A stretch of 64,000 nt of DNA from Rhizopus arrhizus (lineage: Eukaryota > Mucoromycota > Mucoromycetes > Mucorales > Rhizopodaceae), in assembly GCA_024220505.1 (NCBI GenBank), contig JAKZZE010000017.1:248001-312000 (forward strand), given 5' to 3'. The notes under the pieces were generated by a model. The model made no database searches. It was not told where the DNA came from and was given only the letters and a program-made list of their open reading frames with translations. Below, piece after piece: positions 41,724-53,371 of this stretch; positions within the stretch are counted from its first letter, which is position 1, and every line of letters starts with the position of its first letter. A program made the position numbers and the translations under genes.

Positions 41724-42812
41724 TTATGAAAAGAAGCCTTCACCATAGACAGACCATTCAAGCGAATTTAGGTAGTCTACACGTTGATGAATGGATTCAA
41801 TCAATGATTTTACCTCTTGATCGTGATGCCATTTCAGCCATTTACTCAGCTTTTCCATTTCTTTTTTCCCCTCAACAGCCCACCATTTGATTTCATGTCC
41901 CTCATAGCCTGGTCCAATTACAATGATACCGTACGCCCAGTATGGCTCGCTATTTCTGCAGGCTTGATCCATCAAGTCATTAAATATCCAATATTCATTT
42001 CCCAACTTATCACGACCAGCGGATTGCATGCGTTTGTTTGATTTCAGTGCCTGTCGAATGAATTCAAGTTTTTTAGAGTGAAATGTAGCACATTCATCAC
42101 GAATGAGCGTTTCCAACTCTTCCAACTGACGCTTGACCTCCTTCATTTCATTTTCTTTTCTCTTTAAAGATTGTAACTGATGGACCTTATTGGATAATAT
42201 CTTTCGTCTAGACTTATTACTTGATTCCTGTATATGATATTCTTTAACCTCTCTTTTATGCTCAGCCTCTCTTTCTTTTGATATGCCTATAAACGACTGT
42301 CGCGCACCTTCCTCAAATAGGAGCAACCCCAAAAGCTTCAAGGTGATCTTGAGCTCATCTTCCTGTAGAACCTTATTTCCCTTGATATCGGGCACATCCT
42401 CTTCATTGGCTTCTCTGACCAACCCCACAACATCTTGCCATCTTGACGCAGTCATCCCCTCCAATTGCAACACCTCAGCAAACGCTTGGTTCTGCTCCTC
42501 GGGTCGATCATAAAGATCCAAAATATCTCTCTCTTCCATCCAGTTATGCATCATGGTTTTTGCAAGTTGTTTTGTATTTGCTGACAGCTCAAATGATCGC
42601 GTACTCAGCAAGTACAAGCATCGCCAAACAATCATACCACCAAATCGTTTCATACGCCAGTCTCCCTGTACGTTTTGTAAAGGCCCCAAGAAGCGACTGT
42701 CAAACTCGTAAAGGTGTCCAAAGCGGAAGAGAAATTCACGAATCTCGAGACGAGTCCAGATCTCTTGCTCACTGTAAATCAATTCGATAGGCGAAAGTTT
42801 GGGTGGTGGCAT
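41724..42812 (-). CDS. WHIM/DDT-like chromatin-associated protein
   Basis: Single-exon frame of 362 residues. The N-terminal part (LEIREFLFRFGHLYEFDSRF, then RMKRFGGMIVWRCLYLLS) resembles the DDT/WHIM1 region that contacts ISWI remodellers. A Lys/Glu coiled coil spans about residues 195-255. The C-terminal part has the WHIM-type signature SAGRDKLGNEYWIFNDLM (D-x-x-G-x-x-Y-W) followed by YWAYGIIVIGPGYE and KWWAVEGKKEMEKLSKWL. No bromodomain or PHD finger follows, so it is shorter than ACF1/BAZ or RSF1. The likely role, a subunit of an ISWI-type remodelling complex, is inference. It lies in tandem with BZZ1 upstream and the kinase gene downstream. Confidence 0.72.
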   Translation of the reverse strand: MPPPKLSPIELIYSEQEIWTRLEIREFLFRFGHLYEFDSRFLGPLQNVQGDWRMKRFGGMIVWRCLYLLSTRSFELSANTKQLAKTMMHNWMEERDILDLYDRPEEQNQAFAEVLQLEGMTASRWQDVVGLVREANEEDVPDIKGNKVLQEDELKITLKLLGLLLFEEGARQSFIGISKEREAEHKREVKEYHIQESSNKSRRKILSNKVHQLQSLKRKENEMKEVKRQLEELETLIRDECATFHSKKLEFIRQALKSNKRMQSAGRDKLGNEYWIFNDLMDQACRNSEPYWAYGIIVIGPGYEGHEIKWWAVEGKKEMEKLSKWLKWHHDQEVKSLIESIHQRVDYLNSLEWSVYGEGFFS

Positions 42813-43150
42813 GATCTGTTGACTGCGTTATATAAAATACATTAGTAAGAGCTCTTTTTCAACTTTTGTTAGATTTTTACTCATCTGTAATGGATGATTC
42901 CTATAGCAATAAAAGAAAAAAAGTTAAGAAAAATAAAGATCTTGAATGCTTTTATTTTTTGCGTGTATTACAAGCTTTCTTTTTTATTGTTGACAGGTGC
43001 TGTGTCATTTGCTGGCTTTTTTGTAATAAAAAAATTTAGCCTATTACATATAAATTAAATCGTTGTCTTCCCTATATAATTGTTATTACTTTGTTTGTTG
43101 AAGTTTTGGCTTTTTATGGATTTGCATTGATTCTTTTGCCATTTTTTATG

Positions 43151-43187
<37 letters not shown>
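43151..43187. repeat. 37-nt A homopolymer
   Basis: Uninterrupted run of 37 A in the spacer between WHIM and BZZ1, just downstream of the BZZ1 stop. Confidence 0.9.
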
Positions 43188-43190
<3 letters not shown>

Positions 43191-43264
43191 TAAAAAAAGA
43201 AGTAACGCGTTTTTTAAAAATTATAAAAAAGGGTCAACACCTGTTTTTAACTTCCGTTCATTTT

Positions 43265-45533
43265 TTATTGAACATAATTTGCAGGAAAAATACCTACTTT
43301 TCCATTCAAACTACCTTCCCACCACCCAGAATCATCCTTTTTTATCACTGTAACTATGTCTCCCTCCTTTAGGTGAAGTTCCTCTGGATTACTTGCTTCA
43401 AAGTCATAGATAGCAACGACTGTCTCGAAGAGATGTTCCACGTAGGTTGCAGGCACTAGACCTACACAATGTCCTCGACGAGCCTTGATCCAACCTGAGC
43501 CATCATCAGGCTCTATAGTTATTAATGTATCTCCTTCTTGTATACTTAATTCGTCTTCATTTTGTGCATCATAACTGTACAGGCACCGGATATCAGCATG
43601 CTCTTCATCGTTTGTTGGCTGTTCTTCATAGATAGAGGATGATGGTAGTTTAGGTGATAAAAAGGCAGAGTTGCTGTTAGTTGGTGATGGTGTGAACGTT
43701 GGCTCGGAGGGTGGTATGAGAGTGGATTGATTGGGTGAACCTTGAAAGGTTGCCTTACTTTGTGATCGACTGATAGAGATAGGTTGTGGGTTGACTTGTC
43801 CTTTCGTTTTACTGCAATTGGGCGCCACTTTCATTTCACACTTTGCGTGACAATTAAAGCCACAAGCTATTTCTCATGATAAGTATTTTGGTGTAATTAT
43901 ATTGTTTAGCAAGTACCTCGGCATGTGAATCCCTTGTTGGATAATCCCCAAATCGTATTATTACAATAATCGCATGTAGTTGGTATAGTAAAAGAGGATG
44001 GTTTGAAATCGTGGTTTTGTGCCCTTAATCCGTCATCTCCAATATGTTGAATAATAAGATCGATCTCACTCTTTACTTTTACTTGCTCTGTTGAGACTAA
44101 TGTTAAATCTGTTATCAAATCCAGTAATTTCTATACAATAGTACTTAATATACTTAATCCTTTATCTATACTACACTACCTCTTTTTGTTTGTCATAATC
44201 TGCTGTTTCTTTATTTTGTATGGATGTCACTAATGATGCTAATTGGTTTAACTCTGTGGATTTCTTGGATACTTCTTCTTCTAAAGCGTCATATCTTTTG
44301 CGGTTCTTTATCAACTTATTGTTTAAAAAGATAATGGCCGCGTCATTCGTCACCAAATGAGCATCCTATATATGTTAAGTTTATAAAAGTTGATACAATC
44401 TGTTTTCTACACTTACTCTGTCAATAATAGTCTCTGCAGCATTAGTGCCACCATTCCATGGCATAAAACTAAATGTTACATTGGCCGCACGCTCATTTGA
44501 ATCCATATCTAGCGCCTTTCGAGTGAATATACCAGACTCAATGACTGGATCTAGTTTCTCTACAAAATTTAATGTATCATTGTGACATTGTTGAATATTA
44601 GATAGTGACTTTGTTTCAATGTGAATGTATTGCTTTAATATGTTCCTTAGGCATTCAATACGTTCTGCATCTAATTCTTCCAATTGCTACATGTTTTTAT
44701 GATTTAGTCATATTCAATGTATTGTATCAAATTAAATCATTACATCTGCCAAAGCTGGAAGATCCTGTTCAAAATACTTGGCTCTTTCTGCATTTGCAAC
44801 ATCAATGGCCAGCAAGTACACGTTTTTCTTGTTATCACATTCTAAATAAGCAGCCTCCAACTGCTTTTGTATCTTTTCTTGGTCACTTGTCTTGGCTAAT
44901 TTTGTCTTTAGATTTTCTATTTCTGAGCATGCGTCATCATATAACTGCTTTCCTTTATCCTTTTCGGAAAATGTTTTGTCTCTTTCATTTTTTAATTTTT
45001 GATAAAACATGGTTTGCTTTAAATAATTTTTAATGACCTCAAATTGATTTTCATTGTATCTGTATTTGTACCTTCTTTCTTAGTTCTTCTTTTCTTCCAA
45101 TCACGTCTCTTAGGGTATCTACTACTGTTTGATTCATTTGATCAGCTACTGCTATCCTATTCTTTGCTATACGTGATGTTTGTTCTAATAGCTGAGTCCA
45201 GGCAGCGGATGTTGTCCTACGTGATTATTATTAACATAATATATAGAATTATTATTTGTATCATTACCCTGTATTAACATTATCTTCAGAGCTCCATTCA
45301 TCTTTTTGTTGTTGTTTGATATTTGGCTTATATTTTTTTGTTAAGCTTTCAAGCTTTTGAGCATACTCACGCTCAATATGGCTCTTTTCTTTAATGAAAG
45401 CTCGGAACTGTGCAAGCGAAGTGATGCCTTCACCAAGATAGTCCAAGATGGAAGGAACCTGGTCCTTTTAAAAAAGTGAGTTACGGAAATATACACGCAA
45501 TAAACAAACCTTCAAATCAGTTCCAAATGTCAT
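43265..45533 (-). CDS. BZZ1: F-BAR / C1 / SH3 protein, Bzz1-like
   Basis: Bzz1 binds curved membrane at endocytic sites and recruits Las17/WASP-dependent actin assembly. The start MTFGTDLK (ATG 45531-45533) is followed by the FCH part: DYLGEGITSLAQFRAFIKE, REYAQKLESLTKKY. The F-BAR coiled coil runs through several exons (for example FYQKLKNERDKTFSEKDK, then SIQQCHNDTLNFVEKLDP-like sequence). A cysteine-rich C1 domain is at about 43900-44010: HDFKPSSFTIPTTCDYCNNT with GLSNKGFTCRG. Two SH3 domains follow: CLYSYDAQNEDELSIQEGD and VAIYDFEASNPEELHLKEGD, the latter ending GKVGIFPANYVQ. Domain order F-BAR, C1, SH3, SH3 is diagnostic of Bzz1. About eight introns. Confidence 0.93.
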
Positions 45534-46483
45534 TTGTTACAAGTCAAGAAAAAAAAAAAAGACAAGAAAAAACAAGAAATTTTGATGTCATTAAGCTCTC
45601 TTAAGCATCATTTAATATTGGATTTCCGAATTAAATTTGCATACCCTAGTTTCTTGCGTGTCCTATTTTTTCTATCCATATCCGGTCTTAAAGGGACACA
45701 AGGTGCCATTACACCTTAATTGTCCAGACAAGTTCAATTTCAGTAAAGTAGCTTAAAAAATTCATGAATTATAATAATAAAGGCTTTCACATTTGTTAGG
45801 AACATATTATTAAGTATGTAATTTATCTAAAATGATAGTGTTGTGTTATACAGTTTTTCATCAGGAAATATATACATGAGGTAGTTGCAAATAAGTAGCA
45901 TGGCTGGTGTAATACAATAACTTCGAGTCGAAAGTGTTGCTCAAATCATATACTTTTTTTTTTTTTGTAAAAGTTGTATTTATTCAAATTTCGATAAAGC
46001 AAATACTATTTAATATTAATAAAAATGTACATGTAGAAGAATAAGTGATATTTTGAAAAGTAGTATTGTTATCGGGTAGACATTTAACTGAAGAAATCTC
46101 GGACCAAAAGACGTCGAGAATAAGAACTCAGTTATTCATTATGAGAGGAGGAGATTACTTGTTGAGCATGGAATATTTTGTGGCACTTAAGCTCATCGTG
46201 ACCTAGATTATATTCTTGGCCATGTCAACCAAAGTTGTAACAGTGTTTGTATTTCTGATTGAAAACATAGAGCTAGAGTGGTGTAAATAGCCAAATAAGG
46301 AAGTGAATAATACAAAAGTGATTGCGATTCTTAAAATATAAAAAAATATCAAGATTAGGTCATCTATTTGTAAAAAAAAGTAGTTAGCTATAATCTTTGC
46401 TCTCTAAAAATCGCTAAGCATGAGACTATTGCTGTCAATGACAAACTGGTAATCAACAATTAATATCAAATCTTTTTTTCATT
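45534..46483. other. Gene-poor spacer upstream of BZZ1
   Basis: No recognised feature beyond the BZZ1 promoter. Short ORFs have no protein-like features. Confidence 0.5.
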
Positions 46484-47267
46484 TCACAAACAAACCTTTC
46501 CCTCATGCAGTTCTTTCTTTTTACTGAACAAAAGAGTACATCTATACGATTTGACATCATCAACTGATGAAGTATTCAACTTATCATAACCATATAGCCA
46601 AAGTACTTGACCGGGTAGAGGAAGTGTACATCTACCAACAAAGTATTTTTTAAATTCAGTGGCTTCCTGAGTGAGATTCCCAGGGTTATCTAAATAGGCG
46701 TCTGGAGATGTTTTTAGCAGCATGTTATGTATAAAAATACTATTCAATAGTCAAATAGCAGACAGATCGAGTACTTGTCCACTGGCTGTGTAAAAAATAT
46801 TTGGAAAAATTAAGAGACTTTTAATTTTTGATAGTTGAAATAAATTATAAAAGGAGACACGCATCTGAGAGTAGTATGAATCAAGTAACAGGATATGGTC
46901 AACTAAACATACTAGTCGAGGTCGAGTCTCCTTCTTTGAGGGAAACAAACTGCGGCATTGCACTGGTAACCGGTTTTTTGTTGATGAAAGGAAGTCTGCC
47001 GATGGAAAATCTCCAGTGGGCATGTGAAATAATCGAGAGAATACAGCAGCTGAGTAGAAAGAGATCTGTGTTGTTGACAAAAGGAAACAGTTGAGAAAAA
47101 GCAAGATGTGCACTGAAAAGCTGAAAACATCCGTTCATCCCATGTAGTTTATAGGGCATCGTACGAAGAGATATTGTAAGATCCTTAGCGTTGGCAGAGT
47201 GGAAGTTGCAATTGGAAGATGTTGAGCCATTATCAACTAACATTTTAGGAAATACCATATCCGGCAT
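46484..47267 (-). pseudogene. Possible decayed gene or unidentified ORFs
   Basis: Three consecutive minus-strand frames of 87-122 codons in different phases: MPDMVFPKMLVDNGSTSSNC and following (47267 to 46899), then MRVSFYNLFQLSKIK..., then SPDAYLDNPGNLTQEATEFK and QVLWLYGYDKLNTSSVDDVK (46747 to 46484). The composition is more protein-like than the flanks, and breaks between frames could be introns or frameshifts. I do not recognise the family; it could also be chance. Confidence 0.3.
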
Positions 47268-47576
47268 TAGCTGAGGTTTTTAACCAAGAAACACTAAATT
47301 TGCTTTTTACATCATCTACATCCCGTATTAGGCTGTATTTTTAACAATAACTTTTATGATGGGATCATTTTAATTCTTTATACAAGGGCTGAGGAATTAT
47401 TTAACAAAATACCCCCAATTTTTTTTTCTTGTAAGCTCAAGAAAGGGAATTTGAAATTCTCAAAAAGGAATATATTGTTCTTGAACTATTAAGAATGTCT
47501 TCATTTTGTACCTGATTATACAGTTTTTTCTTTTATTTCAATATACACATTATATACACGCGTCATTAATAATATT

Positions 47577-48340
47577 TTAAGATGAATAGTAATCTGAGAG
47601 TTGATCGATCATATCTGTTTGCATTTTTGTATAAAAATCCATGAATTGTAGATGAAGCTCCAGTAATAAACTTGTTTTGATATTTGCTATATAGTCTCTT
47701 AAGAAATCCAATTCCAACATTTCATGATCCAAAATAATGATTCGATTTGAAAATAAGTTTATGATCCAATGCTTCATCCAGGAAGACGATGATGATGAGA
47801 TGGCATTGATATCTTGTCTGACTTTGTTTAACAAGTCATAATTATCAATTTCTTCTAGTAGCTCTTGTGCAAAGATACCATTGAGTGAAGAGAGATCATT
47901 GGAAACTGTGTGCCAATAGAGTTTTATAGTGGGTTCAATCGATTGATATATTCTAGCGTTCATCTCATGAACATGTCTACCAATAATCATTGGCATTTTT
48001 ATCACTTGTGGGTCTAGGATAAATTCAGTACGCGCAATGAATGCTAATAGTTAAGAAACTTACAAGTAATATTATGAATGCCTAATGCATTAGCTTGTAT
48101 CTTTAATGATCTGTGAAGTGATGTTCTTGGTACATGGCTTAGATCAATCAAAAGTTCTTCGCTTTCAGATGAAAGTATTGCGTCCACTATATTTTCATAA
48201 TGTTCAACTGCATTAAGATAAGCTTCAGTTTCTTGGTCTGAAAGTGTATTTGCTTTTATGCTGGTTTGATAAGATTCAATTTTTAATGGCAAGGTGAAAA
48301 CAGTCGTAAAGAATAAAAAAAGGAGAAAGAAACAGTGCAT
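47577..48340 (-). CDS. Hypothetical secreted protein
   Basis: Two exons: 48340 to about 48060 and about 48010 to 47577. The start MHCFFLLFLFFTTVFTLPLK is a good signal peptide. The mature part, about 220 residues (KIESYQTSIKANTLSDQETE, EHYENIVDAILSSE, then HVHEMNARIYQSIEP and LLNKVRQDINAISSSSSSW), is helical and polar, with a single Cys near the exon junction (HNIT, then YPQVIKMPM). No lytic or enzyme motif is seen. Family unknown to me; a lineage-specific secreted or vacuolar protein is plausible. Confidence 0.7.
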
Positions 48341-49406
48341 TTTACTTGAAAGAACGGAAAAAAAGAGAGAGAAAAAGTGGAGGTACGTTTTTATATCTGA
48401 TCGGAAAGAAGGATGAGAAAGTAGTCTTCAGGTGAATCATCACCCCTTCCTTTTTTTTTTCTCTCTTTGTTGATATAAGGGGAGACAGAGCTAAATTTTT
48501 GACAAGACAAAAATGTGATAAAGAATAACCCCCCCTCTTCTGTATTTTTTGATAATAAACGTGTTTTCCTTGCAAAAATTTGTTTATTTTACTAAACATA
48601 AACAATGTACCACGTTAAAGCCGAGGCTGGAGGACAAAAATCGGAAAAACTGTTTTACAAAGACAACCTACTCGTTTAAAAATTGCGTAATGAGTTCCTT
48701 TCTTTAATAAACAGTTTATCCGTCTTTGTTTCTTTAAGTTTCCATTATCTTTTGGAAACAAAGACAAGAAAATAAATTGCTTTTTTTTTGAGTTTACAAG
48801 ACTTTTTTTTTGTTCAACCCAGGTGATATCACACAATGTAAAACGGAACCTGTGTCGCACAACAATGTTCTAAAGTGGCTGGTACTTTGAATTATGTTTA
48901 CTGTAAAATGATCGACACGCGTACATACGTAGCATATTACTTGAATCATGTTGGGTTTGATATGATGATTAATGATTATTAATAAGCCTACTCAACATTT
49001 GTTATAAGTAAAACACCGCTTTTGTTTTGTGTTTTCTTTCTAGTTGATGTATTTATCAAGACGAGTCGTCTTTATTTATAAACGCATGGAATAACAAGAG
49101 AATATGACGCGTAGTAGTAAGCTTATATGAGCTGATATGAATGCTCTCTTGGCATAAAATCGTCATCATGTCACCCGTAGCGGTATCTTTGTCTATATCC
49201 GGAGAAAGAAATACTGGGTATGGGAAAAACAATAATACTGTACAGCCACATAACGATCATGAAACTATACTTTTTCTTATTCATTTTTCCATACAAACTA
49301 TATGTTCTATCGAGTAATGAACGTCTACTTTATAAATAATAGCATTAAGCTTCTCCAGATACCACTGGTCTTATTCCTATGTTTTATACCTTGAACGAAT
49401 CATACG

Positions 49407-49443
<37 letters not shown>

Positions 49444-50050
49444 AAACAATCACGACTACAACACCTCAACCTAAAGAGCAACCATTGTTGATGTAAAAAT
49501 AATTCCTCGGTTCAGGTTCTCTAAGAAAAATGCTGAGTATTCTAACTATAAATAGCAACCGAACTTTTCTATTTCTTGATGGTTTGGCGCTTGAAAAGAA
49601 TTGTATAGTTAAAATTCATAAATTCAAGTCTTCCAATTGAATTATAATCCGGTTGTTTCACAAAAAGTCACCTATCATTTCAACACATTACGCGTTTAAT
49701 AATTAACTCCAATGATGTCAATGAATTTATATACAAGCGCAATCATATTTTGTATTTCTTTTTTTTTTTTTTTTTTTTTTTTTTGCTTTAAAACGGGGTT
49801 TCTTTTATGACTAACTTAAAGCAAGGAATGAACAAGAGTTTAAAAAAGTACTATTTCTCACACGTTAATAGAAAAATATACTTAGAACATCACAAATAAA
49901 ACTATTTATCAAAAACAAGCAAGTTTACAACTACTGTAAGCTCAAACGATCGACAACATGACAACTTGTTAAAGTGTGTGAAAGAAGAAAAATTCGCGTA
50001 AAAAAATTGTATCCTTTCTTATTTTTTAGTTTTTTTCTGAAGGGGAGAAA
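48341..50050. other. 1.7-kb gene-poor spacer with T homopolymers
   Basis: Promoter of the secreted-protein gene and 3' end of the MOSC gene. Contains T runs of 33 nt (49410-49442) and 26 nt (49759-49784). No gene supported. Confidence 0.5.
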
Positions 50051-51182
50051 TTAAATAGGAAATTGTTGATACTCTTTTGGTATACGTTCTAATACTTGAA
50101 TTGCATCTCCCACACAAATCTTTCCTGATGTCAACGGAACAACATCGCAGCAAAATTGCCCTTGGCCTGGCTCATCTTTAAATTGACGACGAATCTTCAA
50201 ATAGTCAGTAGGTCCTTTTCCATCCCAAGCATCTTTCTTGCCTGTATCTTGATCAATGCCTGGAACTAAAATTCTTTTTTTTTAAAAAAAAAGCAGACTT
50301 ATTTTTTACATGATTTACCAGTGCAACGAGCAATAGGTTGAATAATATATAAAGTCACTTGTCCAATTCTATTATCCATGTCAACTAAATCAATTTTTCA
50401 ACAGCAATAATACGATTACCTTACAACCAGCCACTGATCCTCTTCCCAAGGCACTGTTCCACTTATAGTGATATTATTTCTAAATCGAGACATGGGAATC
50501 TGATTTCCTTTACTAATCCCTGTTTCTATCAATCCCTGATTTACATGCTCCAAACTGGCCGTGAAGCCGAACGAGATCGGAGACCAATCTGCAAAAGGTG
50601 AATGAATACCAGGTAAATTAGGATGAGCAGGTCTTGAATACACTTTGTGTTCTGGATCCTCCAAGGTGACCAATCGAGCTTCGGGGATTGGGTCATCGTC
50701 CTTGACAGGATCATCTGGATTATGACTGTTTTCTTGGTCAGATTGACGGTGATTTACCAGGAATTGCGTCAGCCAGCGTGAAGCTTCATCACCCAAATCA
50801 TAGACGGTCAGTGTATCCTTCCAGAGACTCACACTGCGTTTTGGTAGCTTGGATAAATCTTGTGTGAGAGGTAAGGAAAGTGGGTCCTGTCCTTGAGCTG
50901 TTAGTGTCAAAGTGTTGGTCTCGGGATTTACCAAAGGATATAAAATGGATAAAGAAGCATATTTTCTAATAAAGAAATGATCTTTCTGCCGTATTTTTTC
51001 GGTTATTTTTATTCTTACCTCTGAGTGATAGTCTTGTTTGTTTTGGCTTCAACAATCATGAATCTTCTATCATGTTCAATACCCAAATTCCCCACTTTAC
51101 ATTCCTTTAACTCAATAGAATGACATGATTTGATTGGATAAACATGAATACTTTCAACTATAGGTTCAGTAGAGCTTGGCAT
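50051..51182 (-). CDS. MOSC-domain molybdenum cofactor sulfurase-like protein (mARC/YcbX type)
   Basis: Binds the molybdenum cofactor; mARC relatives reduce N-hydroxylated substrates with cytochrome b5 partners. Start ATG 51180-51182: MPSSTEPIVESIHVYPIKSC (MOSC N-terminal beta barrel, VYPIKSC is diagnostic), LGIEHDRRFMIVEAK, TITQRKYASLSILYPL across an intron. The MOSC core: FADWSPISFGFTASLEHVNQ, MSRFRNNITISGTVPWEEDQ (RFR/N conserved), and in the last exons PIARCTVPGIDQDTGKKD with the conserved Cys, ending FCCDVVPLTSGKICVGDAIQ and YQQFPI. Four exons. No N-terminal membrane anchor is seen. Divergent from ERG3. Confidence 0.9.
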
Positions 51183-51565
51183 AATGTAGATAGAAGTGTG
51201 AGAAAGAAAAATGAGAAAGAAAAAAAAAAGAGTTGGAATGAAAAAAATTTAGACAGCAGTAATCAGAGACAAAAAAAGTAAAAAATTTAAACTTATGTAA
51301 CACATGTAAACTTTTGCAGTGTATTAATGCTTATATCATTATCACTGTTCATATATTATAGTATCTGTAGTACATAGGGCTGTATTATGAAAACATAAAA
51401 ATCAATTAAATTCCTTGTTAAAGTGGATGGAAATAAGGATAAATTATAAAACTTGGCTACAATGAATAGATCATTTGTCTATAAATGTATATGGGAAAAA
51501 TAACTATGCTTTACACAAGTTGGTTTTCCTAGTCTGTTTAAATAAAAAGAAAGAAAGAAAGAAAG

Positions 51566-51598
<33 letters not shown>

Positions 51599-51883
51599 CA
51601 AAGAAAATAAAGTTTGATGCAGTAAAAATTTTTACCGAAATACAACTTTAAATAACAGTAACTGATCAAGCCTACAAGAGAAAAAAGATCAACTCATTTC
51701 TTAATAAAACAAGTGGTATGATTTAACAAATAAGACTATAGCGGACTGATATACAGATTTTATTGTACGTGTTTTGTCTCTGTGTTTAAAAGATTGAGCA
51801 CAAAATAAAAAGGGGACCCTTTTTCCTCTCTTTTTTTTTCATTTTGCTCTCTTTGTCCCTAATAACGCTTTATAAAAAAAAAG
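51183..51883. other. MOSC-ERG3 divergent intergenic region
   Basis: About 700 bp with both promoters. Contains a (GAAA)n microsatellite running into 32 A (51546-51597). A T-rich leader precedes the ERG3 ATG. Confidence 0.6.
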
Positions 51884-52950
51884 ATGGACACAGTGCTATA
51901 TTACTCGGACCAGCTTGTCTTTGACACACTTTATGCTAAACTGTGGCCGTCTTGTACAAAAAGTGTTGCTGGACATGTCATTTCTGCTTGGCCTCGTGAT
52001 GACTTTTGGCGAGTGAATCTCTCTATTTATATTATTACTGTGACGTTTGGTTACTTGCTTTATTTAGTTACAGCAAGTCTTTCTTATTACTTTGTATTTG
52101 ATCATGACTATATGAAACACCCAAAGTTCTTGAAGAACCAAATTAGAATGGAAATTGAATGTGCACTGAGTGCCATGCCCTGGATGACATGTAAAATAAC
52201 TCTATTTTTATTTACCGCAAAACTAACATCTCATAGTATTTACGCTTCCTTTTTTTAGTGGCGAAGTCTTTGGCAAATCATTATTATACGGTGGTATGCC
52301 AAAAACTACTTATGATTGGATTTACTTGTTTGCCTCTATTCCTTCCTTTTTATTTTTCACTGATGGTGGTATTTATTGGTTTCATCGTTGGATGCATCAT
52401 CCTAAAGTCTATAAATACCTTCACAAGGTAAAAAAATATTACTTTTATTGATTATAAATACTTAGTTATCTGTTAGCTTCATCATAAATGGGTGATTCCT
52501 ACTCCTTTTGCTTCTCATGCTTTTAATCCTTGTGACGGCTTCCTTCAATCTCTTCCTTATCATTTATACGCTTTTATGATTCCAATGCATAAATATCTTT
52601 ACCTTGGCTTATTTGGATTCGTAAACTTTTGGACAGTCATGATTCACGATGGTAATTAAATATACAATCTAAAAAGTACAACAACTAACTTGTAACAAGG
52701 TGAATTTATTTCTCATTCTGAGATTATCAATACAAGTGCACATCATTTCGTTCATCACGTTTACTTTAACTATAACTATGGACAATACTTTACCTTTTGG
52801 GATCGACTTGGTAATTCTCACCGCCAACCGACTGATGAACAGTATGAAAAGGCTTTACGTGATGATCATAAAGTCATGGCACGTCAAGCTTTTGATTCGA
52901 GTTCTATTGAAGGACAGACATTGAATGCAAACAAACTTAAATCTCATTAA
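51884..52950 (+). CDS. ERG3: C-5 sterol desaturase
   Basis: ER-membrane di-iron enzyme introducing the C5-C6 double bond in late ergosterol synthesis. Exons: 51884 to about 52190, 52258-52428, 52477-52650 and about 52700-52950. [19 protein letters not shown] is followed by membrane stretches ([36 protein letters not shown]). Histidine boxes: [14 protein letters not shown] (HxxxHH type), [19 protein letters not shown] and [20 protein letters not shown]. Ends [18 protein letters not shown] with LNANKLKSH. Length of about 300 residues fits fungal Erg3. Tandem with COQ5, 421 nt downstream. Confidence 0.93.
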
Positions 52951-53371
52951 TTTTTTATATTGTATTAATAGATATAACTTATTTACTAGCTTACTTTTTT
53001 TAATTACTTACACACGCACACATCCCCTCTTCAATCATTTACTTTAATCTTGCAATAAAAAAAGCCTTTTTTCGCAGTTTAAAAATAAGAAGTTGTACAT
53101 AAAATCTATTTGGAAATTGACAATGAGTAAATAAATTTTGAAAAGTACTTCTTTAACCATTTTGTTCTTTGACTAAAACGCAATACTAAAGGAAAACCGA
53201 CATTGCTAGATAGCTTTCGTTCGACCGAATTATCAAAGTAGATTGGAATCGCTTTTCTATTTCTTTCATGTGTAAAAAAAAGCGTCACGAATAGTGGTGA
53301 AATGACGGAGATTAAAATGGCCTGCCAAAAAAAAAGAGAAAGCGATGCACAAAACAACCTTGTCATTAAAC

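Noticed and set aside
43091..43372. Plus-strand ORF with poly-Lys between WHIM and BZZ1
   Set aside because: Driven by the 37-A run and overlaps the 3' end of BZZ1 in antisense.
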